35,345 bases of DNA from Sva-07 sp964651825 (GCA_964651825.1 CAZYWK010000034.1:1-35345); one strand, 5' to 3'. Positions 7,300-17,809 are shown, counted from the stretch's first letter. Notes: generated by a model from the letters alone, not told the origin. Numbers and translations are program-made.

Positions 7300-8582
7300 T
7301 GCGCGCCCTCGAACCTCTCCGCTTCGCCACCGTCGGCAGCGTCGACGACGGCAAGTCGACCCTGATCGGACGGCTGCTCCACGACTCGAAGTCGATCTTC
7401 GAGGACCAGCTCGACCACGTCGAGGCGGTGAGCAAGAAGCGCGGCAACGACTACGTCGACCTCGCCCTCCTGACCGACGGTCTGCGCGCCGAACGCGAGC
7501 AGGGCATCACGATCGATGTGGCGTATCGCTACTTCTCGACGCCGAAGCGCAGCTTCATCATCGCCGACTGCCCGGGGCACATCCAGTACACGCGGAACAT
7601 GGTGACGGGGGCCTCCACGGTCGACCTCGCGACGGTGTTGATCGACGCGCGCCACGGCGTCGTCGAGCAGACCAAGCGTCACAGCCTGCTGGTGTCGCTG
7701 CTCGGCGTGCCGCACCTCGTGATCGCCGTGAACAAGATGGACCTCGTCGACTACAGCCAGGATCGCTTCGACGAGATCCGCGCCGACTTCAGCGACTTCG
7801 CCCAGAAGCTCGAGCTCCGCGACGTGACGTTCATCCCGATCTCTGCGTTCGCCGGCGACAACGTCGTCGACCGCTCGCCCAACATGGGGTGGTACGAAGG
7901 TTCGACGTTCCTCAACCATCTCGAGACCGTGTACGTCGCCAGCGACGACAACATGATCGACGTCCGCTTCCCGGTCCAGTACGTCGTGCGCCCGCACACC
8001 AACGAGCACCGCGACTACCGCGGCTACGCAGGCACGGTCGCTGCCGGTTCGCTGAAGCCGGGTGACGAGGTCGTGGTCCTTCCGTCCGGGCTGGAGACGA
8101 CGGTCGCCGGGATCGACACGTTCGACTCCATCGCCGCTGGCGCCGACTCGATCGGTGAAGCACTTCCGGGGACGGCGGTGACCGTTCGGCTGGCCGACGA
8201 CATCGACGTGTCGCGCGGCGACATGATCTGCCGCCCGAACAACCGACCCGACGTCACCCAGGACGTCGAGGCGATGATCTGCTGGATGGATTCGGACGCT
8301 CCGCTCACCCCGCGCACGATCTACAAGCTCAAGCACACGACCCGGAACGTGCGCGCGATGGTGACCGAGCTGCGGTATCGCCTCGACATCAACACGATGC
8401 ACCGTGACGAGGAGGCGTCGACGCTCGCGCTGAACGAGATCGGCCGTGTCGTGATGCGCGTCACCGCGCCGATCTTCGTCGACGACTACCGCCGCAACCG
8501 GGTGACCGGCAGCTTCATCCTGATCGACGAGTCGACGAATCAGACCGTCGCCGGCGGCATGATCCGCCTCGCCAACACGTGA
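7299..8582 (+). CDS. cysN: Sulfate adenylyltransferase subunit 1, GTPase
   Basis: GTP-binding regulatory subunit of ATP sulfurylase, related to EF-Tu. GTPase motifs are G1 GSVDDGKST (13-21), G3 DCPGH (90-94) and G4 NKMD (145-148), followed by two beta-barrel domains to residue 427. It lacks the APS-kinase extension of CysNC fusions; that activity is in the separate cysC next to it. The start is ATG at 7299, overlapping the cysD stop; the frame is open further upstream, but that stretch is the shadow of cysD. The stop overlaps the GTG of cysC. Confidence 0.97.
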   Translation: MRALEPLRFATVGSVDDGKSTLIGRLLHDSKSIFEDQLDHVEAVSKKRGNDYVDLALLTDGLRAEREQGITIDVAYRYFSTPKRSFIIADCPGHIQYTRNMVTGASTVDLATVLIDARHGVVEQTKRHSLLVSLLGVPHLVIAVNKMDLVDYSQDRFDEIRADFSDFAQKLELRDVTFIPISAFAGDNVVDRSPNMGWYEGSTFLNHLETVYVASDDNMIDVRFPVQYVVRPHTNEHRDYRGYAGTVAAGSLKPGDEVVVLPSGLETTVAGIDTFDSIAAGADSIGEALPGTAVTVRLADDIDVSRGDMICRPNNRPDVTQDVEAMICWMDSDAPLTPRTIYKLKHTTRNVRAMVTELRYRLDINTMHRDEEASTLALNEIGRVVMRVTAPIFVDDYRRNRVTGSFILIDESTNQTVAGGMIRLANT

Positions 8583-9175
8583 ACGAGCACGTCGTCTGGC
8601 ACGACACAGCGGTGTCGCGAGACGATCGATGGGAACGTCATCATCTCTCCGGCGCGACGGTGTGGTTCACCGGGCTCTCCGGCTCCGGCAAATCGACCGT
8701 GGCGAACGCGGTTGCCGAGCGACTGCTCGCGGCCGGACGGCCGGCGTACCTCCTCGACGGCGACAACGTCCGCCACGGCCTCAACGCCGACCTCGGCTTC
8801 TCCGCCGCCGACCGGACCGAGAACATCCGCCGGGTCGGCGAGGTCGCCTGCCTGATGGCCGACGCCGGGCTCGTCGTGCTCGTTCCGGTGATCTCGCCGT
8901 ACCGTGCGGATCGCGACCGGGCGCGCGCCCGCCACGTCGCCGCCGGACTGCTGTTCTTCGAGGTGTTCGTCGACACACCGCTCGAGCTCTGCGAGACCCG
9001 CGATCCGAAGGGTCTGTATGCCCAGGCCCGCGCCGGCACGCTGACCGGCATGACGGGCATCGACGCTCCGTACGAAGCCCCGGCCGGCCCGGAGCTCCGC
9101 CTGACGCCGGCACCGCTCGACGAACAGGCCGACGCCGTCGCGCAGCTGCTCGCCGCGCGTGACAGCATCCGGTGA
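8579..9175 (+). CDS. cysC: Adenylyl-sulfate kinase
   Basis: Phosphorylates APS to PAPS using ATP, the second step of sulfate activation. It has 198 residues, with P-loop GLSGSGKST at 32-40, LDGDNVRHGLN and the DPKGLYAQARAG segment typical of APS kinases. A 4-nt GTGA overlap with cysN makes GTG 8579 the natural start. No PAPS reductase, sulfite reductase or sulfotransferase gene is in the window, so whether PAPS is used for assimilation or for sulfation cannot be told here. Confidence 0.96.
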   Translation: MNEHVVWHDTAVSRDDRWERHHLSGATVWFTGLSGSGKSTVANAVAERLLAAGRPAYLLDGDNVRHGLNADLGFSAADRTENIRRVGEVACLMADAGLVVLVPVISPYRADRDRARARHVAAGLLFFEVFVDTPLELCETRDPKGLYAQARAGTLTGMTGIDAPYEAPAGPELRLTPAPLDEQADAVAQLLAARDSIR

Positions 9176-9633
9176 TGGACCTCACCTCGCTGGCGCACAC
9201 GGCACCACAACCCGTCGCCGAGCTGCCCGACTCGGCACGCGAGCTCTACGAGGCAGCCGTCGCGGCGAAGACGAACTCCTACTCGCCGTACTCCCACTAT
9301 CCGGTCGGCGCGGCGATCCGCACCGCGTCCGGGAAGGTGTTCGCGGGCTGCAACGTGGAGAACGCCTCCTACCCGCTCGGCTCGTGCGCGGAGGCAGGGG
9401 CGGTCGCGGCCATGGCCCTGGCCGGCGAGCGGGAAATCGTCGAGGTGCTCACCGTCACCGACGGCGACGTGCCGGGCACGCCGTGCGGCGGTTGCCGTCA
9501 ACGACTCCGCGAGTTCGCCGCCTCCGCCGAGGTTCCCGTGTATGCCACCACCGGTGACGGTCGGGCGATCACGACGACCATCGCCACGCTGCTCCCGGAC
9601 TCGTTCGGACCCGAGTTCCTCGAAGTTGAGTGA
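9175..9633 (+). CDS. cdd: Cytidine deaminase
   Basis: Deaminates cytidine/deoxycytidine to uridine/deoxyuridine in pyrimidine salvage. A 152-residue homotetrameric-type enzyme. The zinc/catalytic motif is GSCAEAGAV (Cys71, Glu73), with PCGGCRQ supplying Cys104 and Cys107; VENASYPLGS is the substrate loop. ATG 9175 overlaps the cysC stop; a GTG one codon earlier (9172) is equally in frame. Its last codons and stop are part of the HAIR operator for dnaK. Its place behind cysC looks like operon convenience rather than a pathway link. Confidence 0.96.
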   Translation: MDLTSLAHTAPQPVAELPDSARELYEAAVAAKTNSYSPYSHYPVGAAIRTASGKVFAGCNVENASYPLGSCAEAGAVAAMALAGEREIVEVLTVTDGDVPGTPCGGCRQRLREFAASAEVPVYATTGDGRAITTTIATLLPDSFGPEFLEVE

Positions 9634-9645
9634 TCATCACTCAAC
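9625..9645. promoter_or_regulatory. HAIR-type HspR operator upstream of dnaK
   Basis: GTTGAGT-N7-ACTCAAC, compared with the known HspR consensus CTTGAGT-N7-ACTCAAG. The two outermost bases are swapped symmetrically, so dyad symmetry is kept. The symmetry extends through the spacer and outward to 9623-9647. It overlaps the cdd stop codon (9631-9633). HspR is encoded four genes downstream. Confidence 0.85.
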
Positions 9646-9648
9646 TTT

Positions 9649-9659
9649 CTTGATTCAAG
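9649..9659. promoter_or_regulatory. Extra HspR-like half-sites upstream of dnaK
   Basis: CTTGA-T-TCAAG, an 11-bp palindrome that starts 3 nt after the HAIR. The clpB promoter has a TTGA half-site in the same position and spacing. Confidence 0.55.
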
Positions 9660-9661
9660 TG

Positions 9662-9691
9662 TTGCCCTTCGGCCGGCCGGCTGGGTACCCT
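9662..9691 (+). promoter_or_regulatory. Candidate dnaK promoter (TTGCCC-N18-TACCCT)
   Basis: The -35 TTGCCC (9662-9667) and -10 TACCCT (9686-9691) are separated by 18 bp. This leaves a roughly 50-nt leader before dnaK and places the HAIR just upstream of the -35. Confidence 0.45.
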
Positions 9692-9747
9692 GGCTCAACA
9701 CTCCCCCGCAACACTTCACACCCATTCTTCAAGACGGAGCAACGAAC

Positions 9748-11610
<1,863 letters not shown>

Positions 11611-11618
11611 GCCCGGCG

Positions 11619-12185
11619 ATGTCAGGCGAGGGCGACGTGTTCGCCGAACACGATGAGCCGTTCGACGAGTTCGAACGGGCGAGCGAGGTCGAAGACAGCA
11701 CCGGGCCGATCCCGGTGGTGTCCCCGCCCGACGCGGCGTCGGTCGACGAGGCCGGCGCGGCGTTCGACGTCGACGTGGCCGCGCTGGTGGCGCAGGGCGA
11801 GGAGTACAAGGACCTCGCACAGCGCGTCCAGGCCGACTTCGACAACTATCGCAAGCGCGTGCAGGCGCAGGCGCAAGTCGACGCCGACCGGGCGACCGGC
11901 CGCCTCGCCGAGGCGCTGCTGCCGGTGCTCGACGCCACCGAGGCGGCCTTCCTGCGGCATCCCGACGAGGTCGGGCCGCTGCTCAACCAGATGCTGGCCG
12001 AGCTCAAGAAGCTGGGCCTCGAAGTCGTCGACCTCGACGGCAAGCCGTTCGACCCCGAGGTGGCCGAAGCCGTCGCCCATGAACCCGGCGACGGCGGTGA
12101 GCCGATCGTGACCGAGGTGTTGCGCAGCGGCTACCTCTGGAAGGGCCGGGTGCTGCGGGCGGCGATGGTGAAGACGAAGGACTGA
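11619..12185 (+). CDS. grpE: Nucleotide exchange factor GrpE
   Basis: Releases ADP from DnaK to reset the chaperone cycle. 188 residues. A disordered acidic N-terminus (about 1-55) precedes the long coiled-coil helix with KDLAQRVQADFDNYRKRVQ. The C-terminal beta-domain ends GEPIVTEVLRSGYLWKGRVLRAAMVKT, the family signature. It lies 8 nt after dnaK and 23 nt before dnaJ. Confidence 0.96.
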   Translation: MSGEGDVFAEHDEPFDEFERASEVEDSTGPIPVVSPPDAASVDEAGAAFDVDVAALVAQGEEYKDLAQRVQADFDNYRKRVQAQAQVDADRATGRLAEALLPVLDATEAAFLRHPDEVGPLLNQMLAELKKLGLEVVDLDGKPFDPEVAEAVAHEPGDGGEPIVTEVLRSGYLWKGRVLRAAMVKTKD

Positions 12186-12208
12186 GCAGGTCAGGACGAG
12201 AGGGCCAG

Positions 12209-13360
12209 ATGGCCGCGCAACGAGAGTGGTACGAGAAGGATTACTACAAGGTCCTCGGCGTCGCTGAGGAGGCCTCGGCGAAGGAGATCACCAAGGCGTA
12301 CCGCAAGCTCGCGCGCGAGTTGCATCCCGACAAGAACCCCGGTGACGACGCGGCCGAGGAGCGCTTCAAGGAGGTCTCGGCCGCCTACGACGTCCTCGGC
12401 GACGAGACCAAGCGTGCCGAGTACGACGAGGTCCGCCGGCTCGGGCCGATGGGTGGCATGGGCGGCGCTCCCGGTGGTATCCGCTTCAACGTCGGCGACA
12501 TGTCCGGCGCCGGTGGCGGCCTCGGCGACATCCTCGGCAACATGTTCGGTCGGCGCGGCGGACCCACCGGTGGTGCTTCCGCCGGCGGCGCCGGTCCCCG
12601 CCGCGGTGGCGACATCACGGCGTCGCTCACGGTCGACTTCGCCGACGCCGTCCGCGGCGTCGAGACGACCCTCTACCTCACGACCGACGCCCAGTGCTCC
12701 ACCTGCCGCGGCACGGGTGCGAAGCCGGGCACCAGTCCGCACGTGTGCGGCAACTGTGGTGGCCGCGGCGTGGTCGACGACAACCAGGGGTTCTTCTCGT
12801 TCTCCACGCCCTGCCCGGTGTGCGGTGGCCAGGGAACCGTCATCGACGAGCCCTGCCCGACGTGTCACGGCCGCGGCATCGAGAAGCGACCACGCGAGGT
12901 CAAGACCCGCATCCCCGCGGGCGTCAAGAACGGCCAGACCATCCGGCTCAAGGGTCGCGGTGGCCCGGGTCGCAACGGGGGCCCGAACGGCGACTTGCTC
13001 GTCGAGCTGAAGGTCACGCCGCACGCACTGTTCGGACGGCGCGGCAACGACCTCACGGTCACGGTGCCGATCACGTTCGGCGAGGCGGCCCTCGGTGGGG
13101 TGATCGACGTGCCGACGCTCGGCGGTGGCACGGTCGCGCTCCGCCTTCGACCCGGCACGAAGACCGGGAGCCGTCACCGGGTGAAGGGCCGCGGCATCGA
13201 GACCACCAAGGCGAGTGGCGACCTGATCGTCACCGTCGAGGTGGCCGTGCCGACCGAGCTCACCGACGAGCAGCGAGCAGCGATCGAGGAGCTGGCGGCG
13301 GCGACTACCGTGAACCCACGTGACGCACTGATCACGCCTGCGGCAGGACGGAGTGGCTGA
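12209..13360 (+). CDS. dnaJ: Chaperone DnaJ (Hsp40, class I)
   Basis: Stimulates DnaK ATPase and delivers substrates. 383 residues. The J domain at 11-75 carries HPD at 39-41. A Gly-rich G/F region (about 80-135) follows, then four zinc-finger motifs from about residue 162: CSTCRGTG, CGNCGGRG, CPVCGGQG and CPTCHGRG. The C-terminal substrate-binding beta-domains follow. All class I features are present. Its stop overlaps the GTG of hspR. The N-terminal KEITKAYRKLARELHPDKNPGDD resembles the DnaJ1-type found in actinobacterial dnaK operons. Confidence 0.97.
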   Translation: MAAQREWYEKDYYKVLGVAEEASAKEITKAYRKLARELHPDKNPGDDAAEERFKEVSAAYDVLGDETKRAEYDEVRRLGPMGGMGGAPGGIRFNVGDMSGAGGGLGDILGNMFGRRGGPTGGASAGGAGPRRGGDITASLTVDFADAVRGVETTLYLTTDAQCSTCRGTGAKPGTSPHVCGNCGGRGVVDDNQGFFSFSTPCPVCGGQGTVIDEPCPTCHGRGIEKRPREVKTRIPAGVKNGQTIRLKGRGGPGRNGGPNGDLLVELKVTPHALFGRRGNDLTVTVPITFGEAALGGVIDVPTLGGGTVALRLRPGTKTGSRHRVKGRGIETTKASGDLIVTVEVAVPTELTDEQRAAIEELAAATTVNPRDALITPAAGRSG

Positions 13361-13790
13361 CATGACCGACGACGCCAGAGATCGCCCCCCGATCCGGTCG
13401 GCCACCCGTGCCGTGTACGTGATCTCGGTGGCAGCCGAGCTGGCGGGGATGCATCCACAGACCCTGCGCATCTACGAGCGGCGCGGCCTGGTCACCCCGG
13501 CCCGCACCGATGGGGGCAACCGTCGCTACAGCGATCACGACATCGCCGTGCTGCGCCGCATCTCCGAGCTCGCTGCCGAAGGGATGAACCTCGAGGGCAT
13601 TCGCCGGGTGATGCATCTCGAGGCCGAGAACGCGCGGCTGCGCAAAGAGCTCGAGCACGCACGTGAGATCGCTCAACACGCCATCGCCGCCAGCGAGGTG
13701 CGCGCGCCGAGCGGCGGCGACCTCGTACCCCTGCGCCAGGCGGTCGCGGTGTTCGGCCAGCGGCCGTCGATCTTCGACCGCGACCGCTGA
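13353..13790 (+). CDS. hspR: Heat-shock repressor HspR (MerR family)
   Basis: 145 residues. The MerR winged helix-turn-helix (about 21-70) contains YVISVAAELAGMHPQTLRIYERRGLV, shown here only as the start of the domain, and GGNRRYSDHDI in the wing. A dimerising coiled coil follows (RKELEHAREIAQ). In other actinobacteria HspR binds HAIR sites with DnaK as co-repressor and controls dnaK and clpB; both promoters here have such sites. GTG 13353 overlaps the dnaJ stop; ATG 13362 is an alternative start three codons on. It converges with the minus-strand gene ending at 13794, with 3 bp between the stops. Confidence 0.94.
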   Translation: MADMTDDARDRPPIRSATRAVYVISVAAELAGMHPQTLRIYERRGLVTPARTDGGNRRYSDHDIAVLRRISELAAEGMNLEGIRRVMHLEAENARLRKELEHAREIAQHAIAASEVRAPSGGDLVPLRQAVAVFGQRPSIFDRDR

Positions 13791-13793
13791 CGC

Positions 13794-14807
13794 TCACCGT
13801 TTCCGGCGCGGGATCAACCGGCCGGCGAGCCGCTTCGTCGAGCTGATCGGCTTCGCCGGAGCGGCTTGTGGGAGGGTCGACACGCGTTCGATCGCCCACG
13901 GACGTTCGTGGACCCCGACGGGGGTCGCGGCGAGCATCATGTCGATCGGTCTCAGTCGCCCGGCCAGGCCGGCCGCGCCCAACGCCGCGCCCAGCGCGAC
14001 GCACTGTCGTTCACCGGACCGCAGGTCGTGCGGAGGATACTTCGGGTGGGCCACTCCGGCCAGATCGAGCGACACGTCGAGCGAGTCGAGGGGTGCGTCG
14101 TCGCGAAGGTCGGCGGCGTCGGCGACGATGCGCAGCTGCGCGGCGAGGTCGGCGGGGTCGGTCAGGCCGTGGAAGATCTCCGTCGAGCAGGGGGTGCTGC
14201 TGGTCGCCAGCGCCGGAGGGCGGCGCCCCACGGGATCGATCGCGGTCGCCGCGATCGGTACACCGGCCAGCAGGACGTCGAACGACTCTCCGGCAGCTGC
14301 ATCGCGGCGGGCGAGCACGGTGCTGGCCGCCAGCACCCGACTCAACGCGATCGGGCTCGGGTCGACCGCCACGTCGACGAATCCGGCGCGTTCGACGAGC
14401 TCTTCGATGCGCCGGACCGTGGCGTCGCTCCAGCGGACCGCGACCAACCAGCGCCGGGGGCCGTCGTCGATCAACACGGTCGAGGACACATCGTCGAAGC
14501 GGGCGATCCGGTGACGAGCGGTGTTCAACTCCGGCCCGCTGAGCGAGGTGACGTCGAGCCGGTGCAGGGTTGCTCCCTGTGGGAAGAGCGCCACCCGCGT
14601 CGGCGCGACGCTGCCGCCGAGCTCGGCGTGCAGCCGCACCAGTGCGTCGAGCACCGAGCGGTCGTCGTCGAATTGGCGGATGCCGACCTCGGCCGCGGCG
14701 TACAGGCGATCGGCCGATTCGGCCGCGAGCACCACCCCCCGCGCGACACTCGTCGTCAGCTCGATGCCCACACCGTCGCCGCGCCCGATGCGGGTCGGTG
14801 CGGTCAC
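13794..14807 (-). CDS. Partner of the FtsK/EccC-like protein, possibly actin-fold (337 aa)
   Basis: A soluble protein of unknown function. The N-terminus (GIELTTSVARGVVLAAE) resembles the first phosphate loop region of actin/PilM-like ATPase folds (GIDxGTxxVR...), but the key Asp-Gly-Thr residues are not conserved. Further motifs are VALFPQGATLHRLDV and VDVAVDPSPIALSRVL. Its position directly after an EccC-like gene recalls the Rv3446c-type type VII secretion-associated proteins next to EccC4; this is an analogy from context and not a family match I can demonstrate. I chose GTG 14807 because it overlaps the upstream stop by 4 nt (GTGA), implying coupling. The basic C-terminus is KRLAGRLIPRRKR. 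Confidence 0.65.
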   Translation of the reverse strand: MTAPTRIGRGDGVGIELTTSVARGVVLAAESADRLYAAAEVGIRQFDDDRSVLDALVRLHAELGGSVAPTRVALFPQGATLHRLDVTSLSGPELNTARHRIARFDDVSSTVLIDDGPRRWLVAVRWSDATVRRIEELVERAGFVDVAVDPSPIALSRVLAASTVLARRDAAAGESFDVLLAGVPIAATAIDPVGRRPPALATSSTPCSTEIFHGLTDPADLAAQLRIVADAADLRDDAPLDSLDVSLDLAGVAHPKYPPHDLRSGERQCVALGAALGAAGLAGRLRPIDMMLAATPVGVHERPWAIERVSTLPQAAPAKPISSTKRLAGRLIPRRKR

Positions 14808-17749
14808 GTCGGACCCACCGCAGACGCGAGCTGGACGAGACGACCCGTGGCGCGTGACCAGCACCGGCCTGGCGAGCAGGCCGTCATCGCGAGTTCGTCG
14901 AGCCCGAGCTCACGCAGTTCGTCGTCGTTGGTCATCAACCCGACGTACACGTCGGCCGCGGAGTCGAGCAGCCCCGACACCCCGGCGATCGTCGAGGTGA
15001 CCGCGACGACGCTGATCCCGAGGCCGGCCGCGCGCGCGACCTCGTCGAGCGACGCGAGCGCCGCCTGCTGTGCGCCGGCGACCAGACGGCGCACCACCTG
15101 GCCCAGATCGTGCACGAGGAGCACGAGTTCGGGGCGCTCGAGGTCGGGGTCGCGCCGTCGGAGGTCGAGCTCGCCGGCCAGGTGCTCGAGCGCGGCGGCG
15201 ACCTGGTCGGTGCGGTCGGCGGGGATCGTCGCGGCGCTGTGCGGCATCGCGGCCACGGCTGCGAGGCGCCGGCTCGAGGAGTCGACGGCGATCAGGCGAA
15301 GATCGCTCGGCGAGACACGTTCCGCGACGCCGCGCACGATCGTCGACACGACTCGATCGAGGCCGGCGCGTGGCGAACCGACGAACACGATCGAACCGGT
15401 CCGGCCGGGCTGCCACCACACGACCGGATGGGTGGCGTCGGCGGGGTCGTCGAGCACGCCCAGCGGGATGGCGTCGGCCTCGTAGGCCGCGAAGAGCATG
15501 TCGACGTCGACCTCGCCCGGCAACGGTGGCGGGACGAGCACCGGTGGGGTACCCCGCGAGACCTTGGCCAGCAGGGCGGCGACCGCCGAGTGGGTGCTGG
15601 CGTCGAGCCCCGGCCGGGTCGCCACGTTCCGGGCGACCCGTCGCTCGAGCGACGTGAACGGGCGGCCGACGACGAATGGCCGCACGGCGAGCTGGCGGGC
15701 AGCGGCGGGGGAGGTCGACAACGGCGCGAAGACGACCGTGGTGTCGACCGTGTCGACCGCGTCGAGGTCGCCGGGCTCGCCGGATCGGCGCTCGTGGCCG
15801 CTGGTCATCCTGGCCGATGGCGTGCCGTCGAGCCGGTCGATGGCGATCTCGACGCGACCGGCCCGCGGCGGGCGGTCCGAAACGGCGGCCGGTCCGTGGC
15901 GCGCGGTCACGAGTCGCAGTGCGGGGACACGGTCGGCGAGCGCCCGGAGGTCGCCGATCCAGCCGTCGAGGCGCCCTTCATGCGAGCTGCCGACCAGCAC
16001 GATCCCGGCACCGGCCCCCGGCGTGTCGAGGTGGTTCGCGATGCGCTCGAGGATTCGCCGGCGCTCGAGCGGATCCTCGAGGCTGACACGACCGCCGACG
16101 TGTGGGAGATCGCCCAGTACGTCGAGCACCGCTGAGGGGCGCCCGTCGTCGATGAGCAGGAGCGGAAACCTTGACGCGTCGTCTTCGGCGATCAGGCCCG
16201 CGACGAGGGCGACGACCACGGCGTCCGCGTCGCCGGCTTCCGATGCGACGATCGAGACCTCGGAGGTGACCTGCCAGTCGAGCTCGACGCGACGACCCTC
16301 GTCGGACGTGCCGAGCCACACGTGACGAGCCGCATCCGCCTTGTCCACCTGGTCGATCGTGGCTCGCAGCGCGTCGGCGAGCAGCGGAGATTCCGGTACC
16401 GCTGCCAGGCCGTGGCCATCGGACGCATCGGTGGCGATGTCGACGAGCGGGGCGAGTGCTCGCGCGACCTCGGTCGCGACGTCGTTGTCGACGAGCGATG
16501 GCACGACGTGGTCGATGCCGCGCACGCCGGACATCGCGGTGGCCGAGGTGACCGAGACGTCGTCGCCGTCCTGCACGACCAGTGAGCGGCACGAAGCCGG
16601 CACGCGGTCGACGCGATCACAGTGCACCACGAGCCGCACCGTGGTCGGAGGTGACGAGACCACCTCGCGTAGGGCCGAGGCCCGCCGGCTCCAGTGGTCG
16701 GCGTCGTCGACCACCAGGACGGTGATCGGCCGGCCCGTGCTCCGCTCCGTCCACAGCCGGTCGGCCCAACGGCGCTGCGCGGCGGCCGTGGCGAGGATCG
16801 TCAGCTGCCCGCGGTCGCGAACGTGCGGCAGCCACTTCGCCCAGTCCCATCGCCCCGCCCGGTCGGGGCTCGTGGCGATCACCACGTGAACGTCAGCGGG
16901 TCCGTACGCGGTGACGGCCTCGACGAGCAGCGTGCGGCCCAATGCCTCACCGAAGTCGTCCGAGCCGACGAGCGCGACTCCCAGGTCAGGGCCGAGCATC
17001 ACCGACACCCGGCGCATCGTGGGTGCCCCCTCGTCGACGAGCCCGACCGGCAGGGTCAGCGAGGCGTGCTCGTCGAGCCGTCGCCGCCAGAGCGCGGCAT
17101 CGTGGCCGAGCGCCATCCGCACGGCGTCGGCCACGCTCCGGGGATCGTCCGCTCTGGTCAGAACGGCCGATCGGGTGAATGCCACGGTGCCGTCGGGGTC
17201 GCTCGGCCGCCGCACGGGTGAGCGGCCGGGCCGGTCGAACCCGAAGACCCGGGCCCCCACGGCCAGGTCACCGTCGGCCCAGATCGTCGGTTCGCCGATC
17301 TGGCGGCCGGCCAGCATGACCGGTGACCCCTCGACCGGATGAACCTCGACCTGGCGGTCGGTGACCAGCAGCTCGAAGGCGGCCTGCTCGACGGGCGCTT
17401 CGCCGAGCTCGGCCGCTGCCATCCGCCGACCAGGGCCGATCCGGTAGCGGCCGGGTGCGATCGTCCTGATCGTTCCGGCGCCCCGACCGGTGTGCTGTAC
17501 CAGCTGCACGCCGTCGGTCACCGCTGGCAGGGGCTCGGTGGGGCCGACGACGGTGGAAACCACCGAACCGACGCGCACGTTCTCGTCGGTCAACGGTGTG
17601 GACGCGGGCAGAACGTGGTCGTCGACGATCACGATCCCCGGTACGGCCTGGCCGGTCACCTCGGCGACGACGTCACCCAGCGAGGCCACACGGTCGGCCT
17701 CGACCGACACATCAGCGGTGCCGTGGGGTGAGCGAACCACGAGGTCCAT
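14804..17749 (-). CDS. FHA/FtsK (EccC-like) protein lacking recognisable P-loops
   Basis: A 981-residue protein laid out like actinobacterial FHA-FtsK/EccC proteins. A ubiquitin-like N-terminus (1-70) precedes a degenerate FHA-like domain (about 90-180). Three ATPase-like modules follow, near residues 250-400 (with RWDWAKWLPHVRD, a typical mark of these proteins), 490-640 and 780-960. At each Walker A position the GxxGxGK[ST] motif is missing: LVGSDDFGEALG, IVASEAGDADAVV and FVGSPRAGLDRVV have no Lys-Ser/Thr. Walker B acidic residues are also weak. It is therefore probably a pseudo-ATPase scaffold. ATG 17749 has TAGTCT 6 nt upstream. It overlaps its downstream partner by 4 nt and diverges from the Ig-like giant gene. 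It could still bind nucleotides in an unusual way. Confidence 0.75.
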   Translation of the reverse strand: MDLVVRSPHGTADVSVEADRVASLGDVVAEVTGQAVPGIVIVDDHVLPASTPLTDENVRVGSVVSTVVGPTEPLPAVTDGVQLVQHTGRGAGTIRTIAPGRYRIGPGRRMAAAELGEAPVEQAAFELLVTDRQVEVHPVEGSPVMLAGRQIGEPTIWADGDLAVGARVFGFDRPGRSPVRRPSDPDGTVAFTRSAVLTRADDPRSVADAVRMALGHDAALWRRRLDEHASLTLPVGLVDEGAPTMRRVSVMLGPDLGVALVGSDDFGEALGRTLLVEAVTAYGPADVHVVIATSPDRAGRWDWAKWLPHVRDRGQLTILATAAAQRRWADRLWTERSTGRPITVLVVDDADHWSRRASALREVVSSPPTTVRLVVHCDRVDRVPASCRSLVVQDGDDVSVTSATAMSGVRGIDHVVPSLVDNDVATEVARALAPLVDIATDASDGHGLAAVPESPLLADALRATIDQVDKADAARHVWLGTSDEGRRVELDWQVTSEVSIVASEAGDADAVVVALVAGLIAEDDASRFPLLLIDDGRPSAVLDVLGDLPHVGGRVSLEDPLERRRILERIANHLDTPGAGAGIVLVGSSHEGRLDGWIGDLRALADRVPALRLVTARHGPAAVSDRPPRAGRVEIAIDRLDGTPSARMTSGHERRSGEPGDLDAVDTVDTTVVFAPLSTSPAAARQLAVRPFVVGRPFTSLERRVARNVATRPGLDASTHSAVAALLAKVSRGTPPVLVPPPLPGEVDVDMLFAAYEADAIPLGVLDDPADATHPVVWWQPGRTGSIVFVGSPRAGLDRVVSTIVRGVAERVSPSDLRLIAVDSSSRRLAAVAAMPHSAATIPADRTDQVAAALEHLAGELDLRRRDPDLERPELVLLVHDLGQVVRRLVAGAQQAALASLDEVARAAGLGISVVAVTSTIAGVSGLLDSAADVYVGLMTNDDELRELGLDELAMTACSPGRCWSRATGRLVQLASAVGPT

Positions 17750-17755
17750 GCCGGG

Positions 17756-17761
17756 AGACTA
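17756..17761 (-). promoter_or_regulatory. -10 hexamer TAGTCT, leaderless start of the FtsK-like gene
   Basis: TAGTCT ends 6 nt before the ATG at 17749. A TTGCCG 15 bp further upstream could be a -35. Confidence 0.45.
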
Positions 17762-17809
17762 CGAGGGCGTGCATGTCGGCAACCGGACACCTCGGCGTGA
17801 GCATCCCGA

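Noticed and set aside
6993..8402. 469-residue minus-strand frame opposite cysD/cysN
   Set aside because: Mirror of well-identified genes with overlapping start/stop coupling; no domain.
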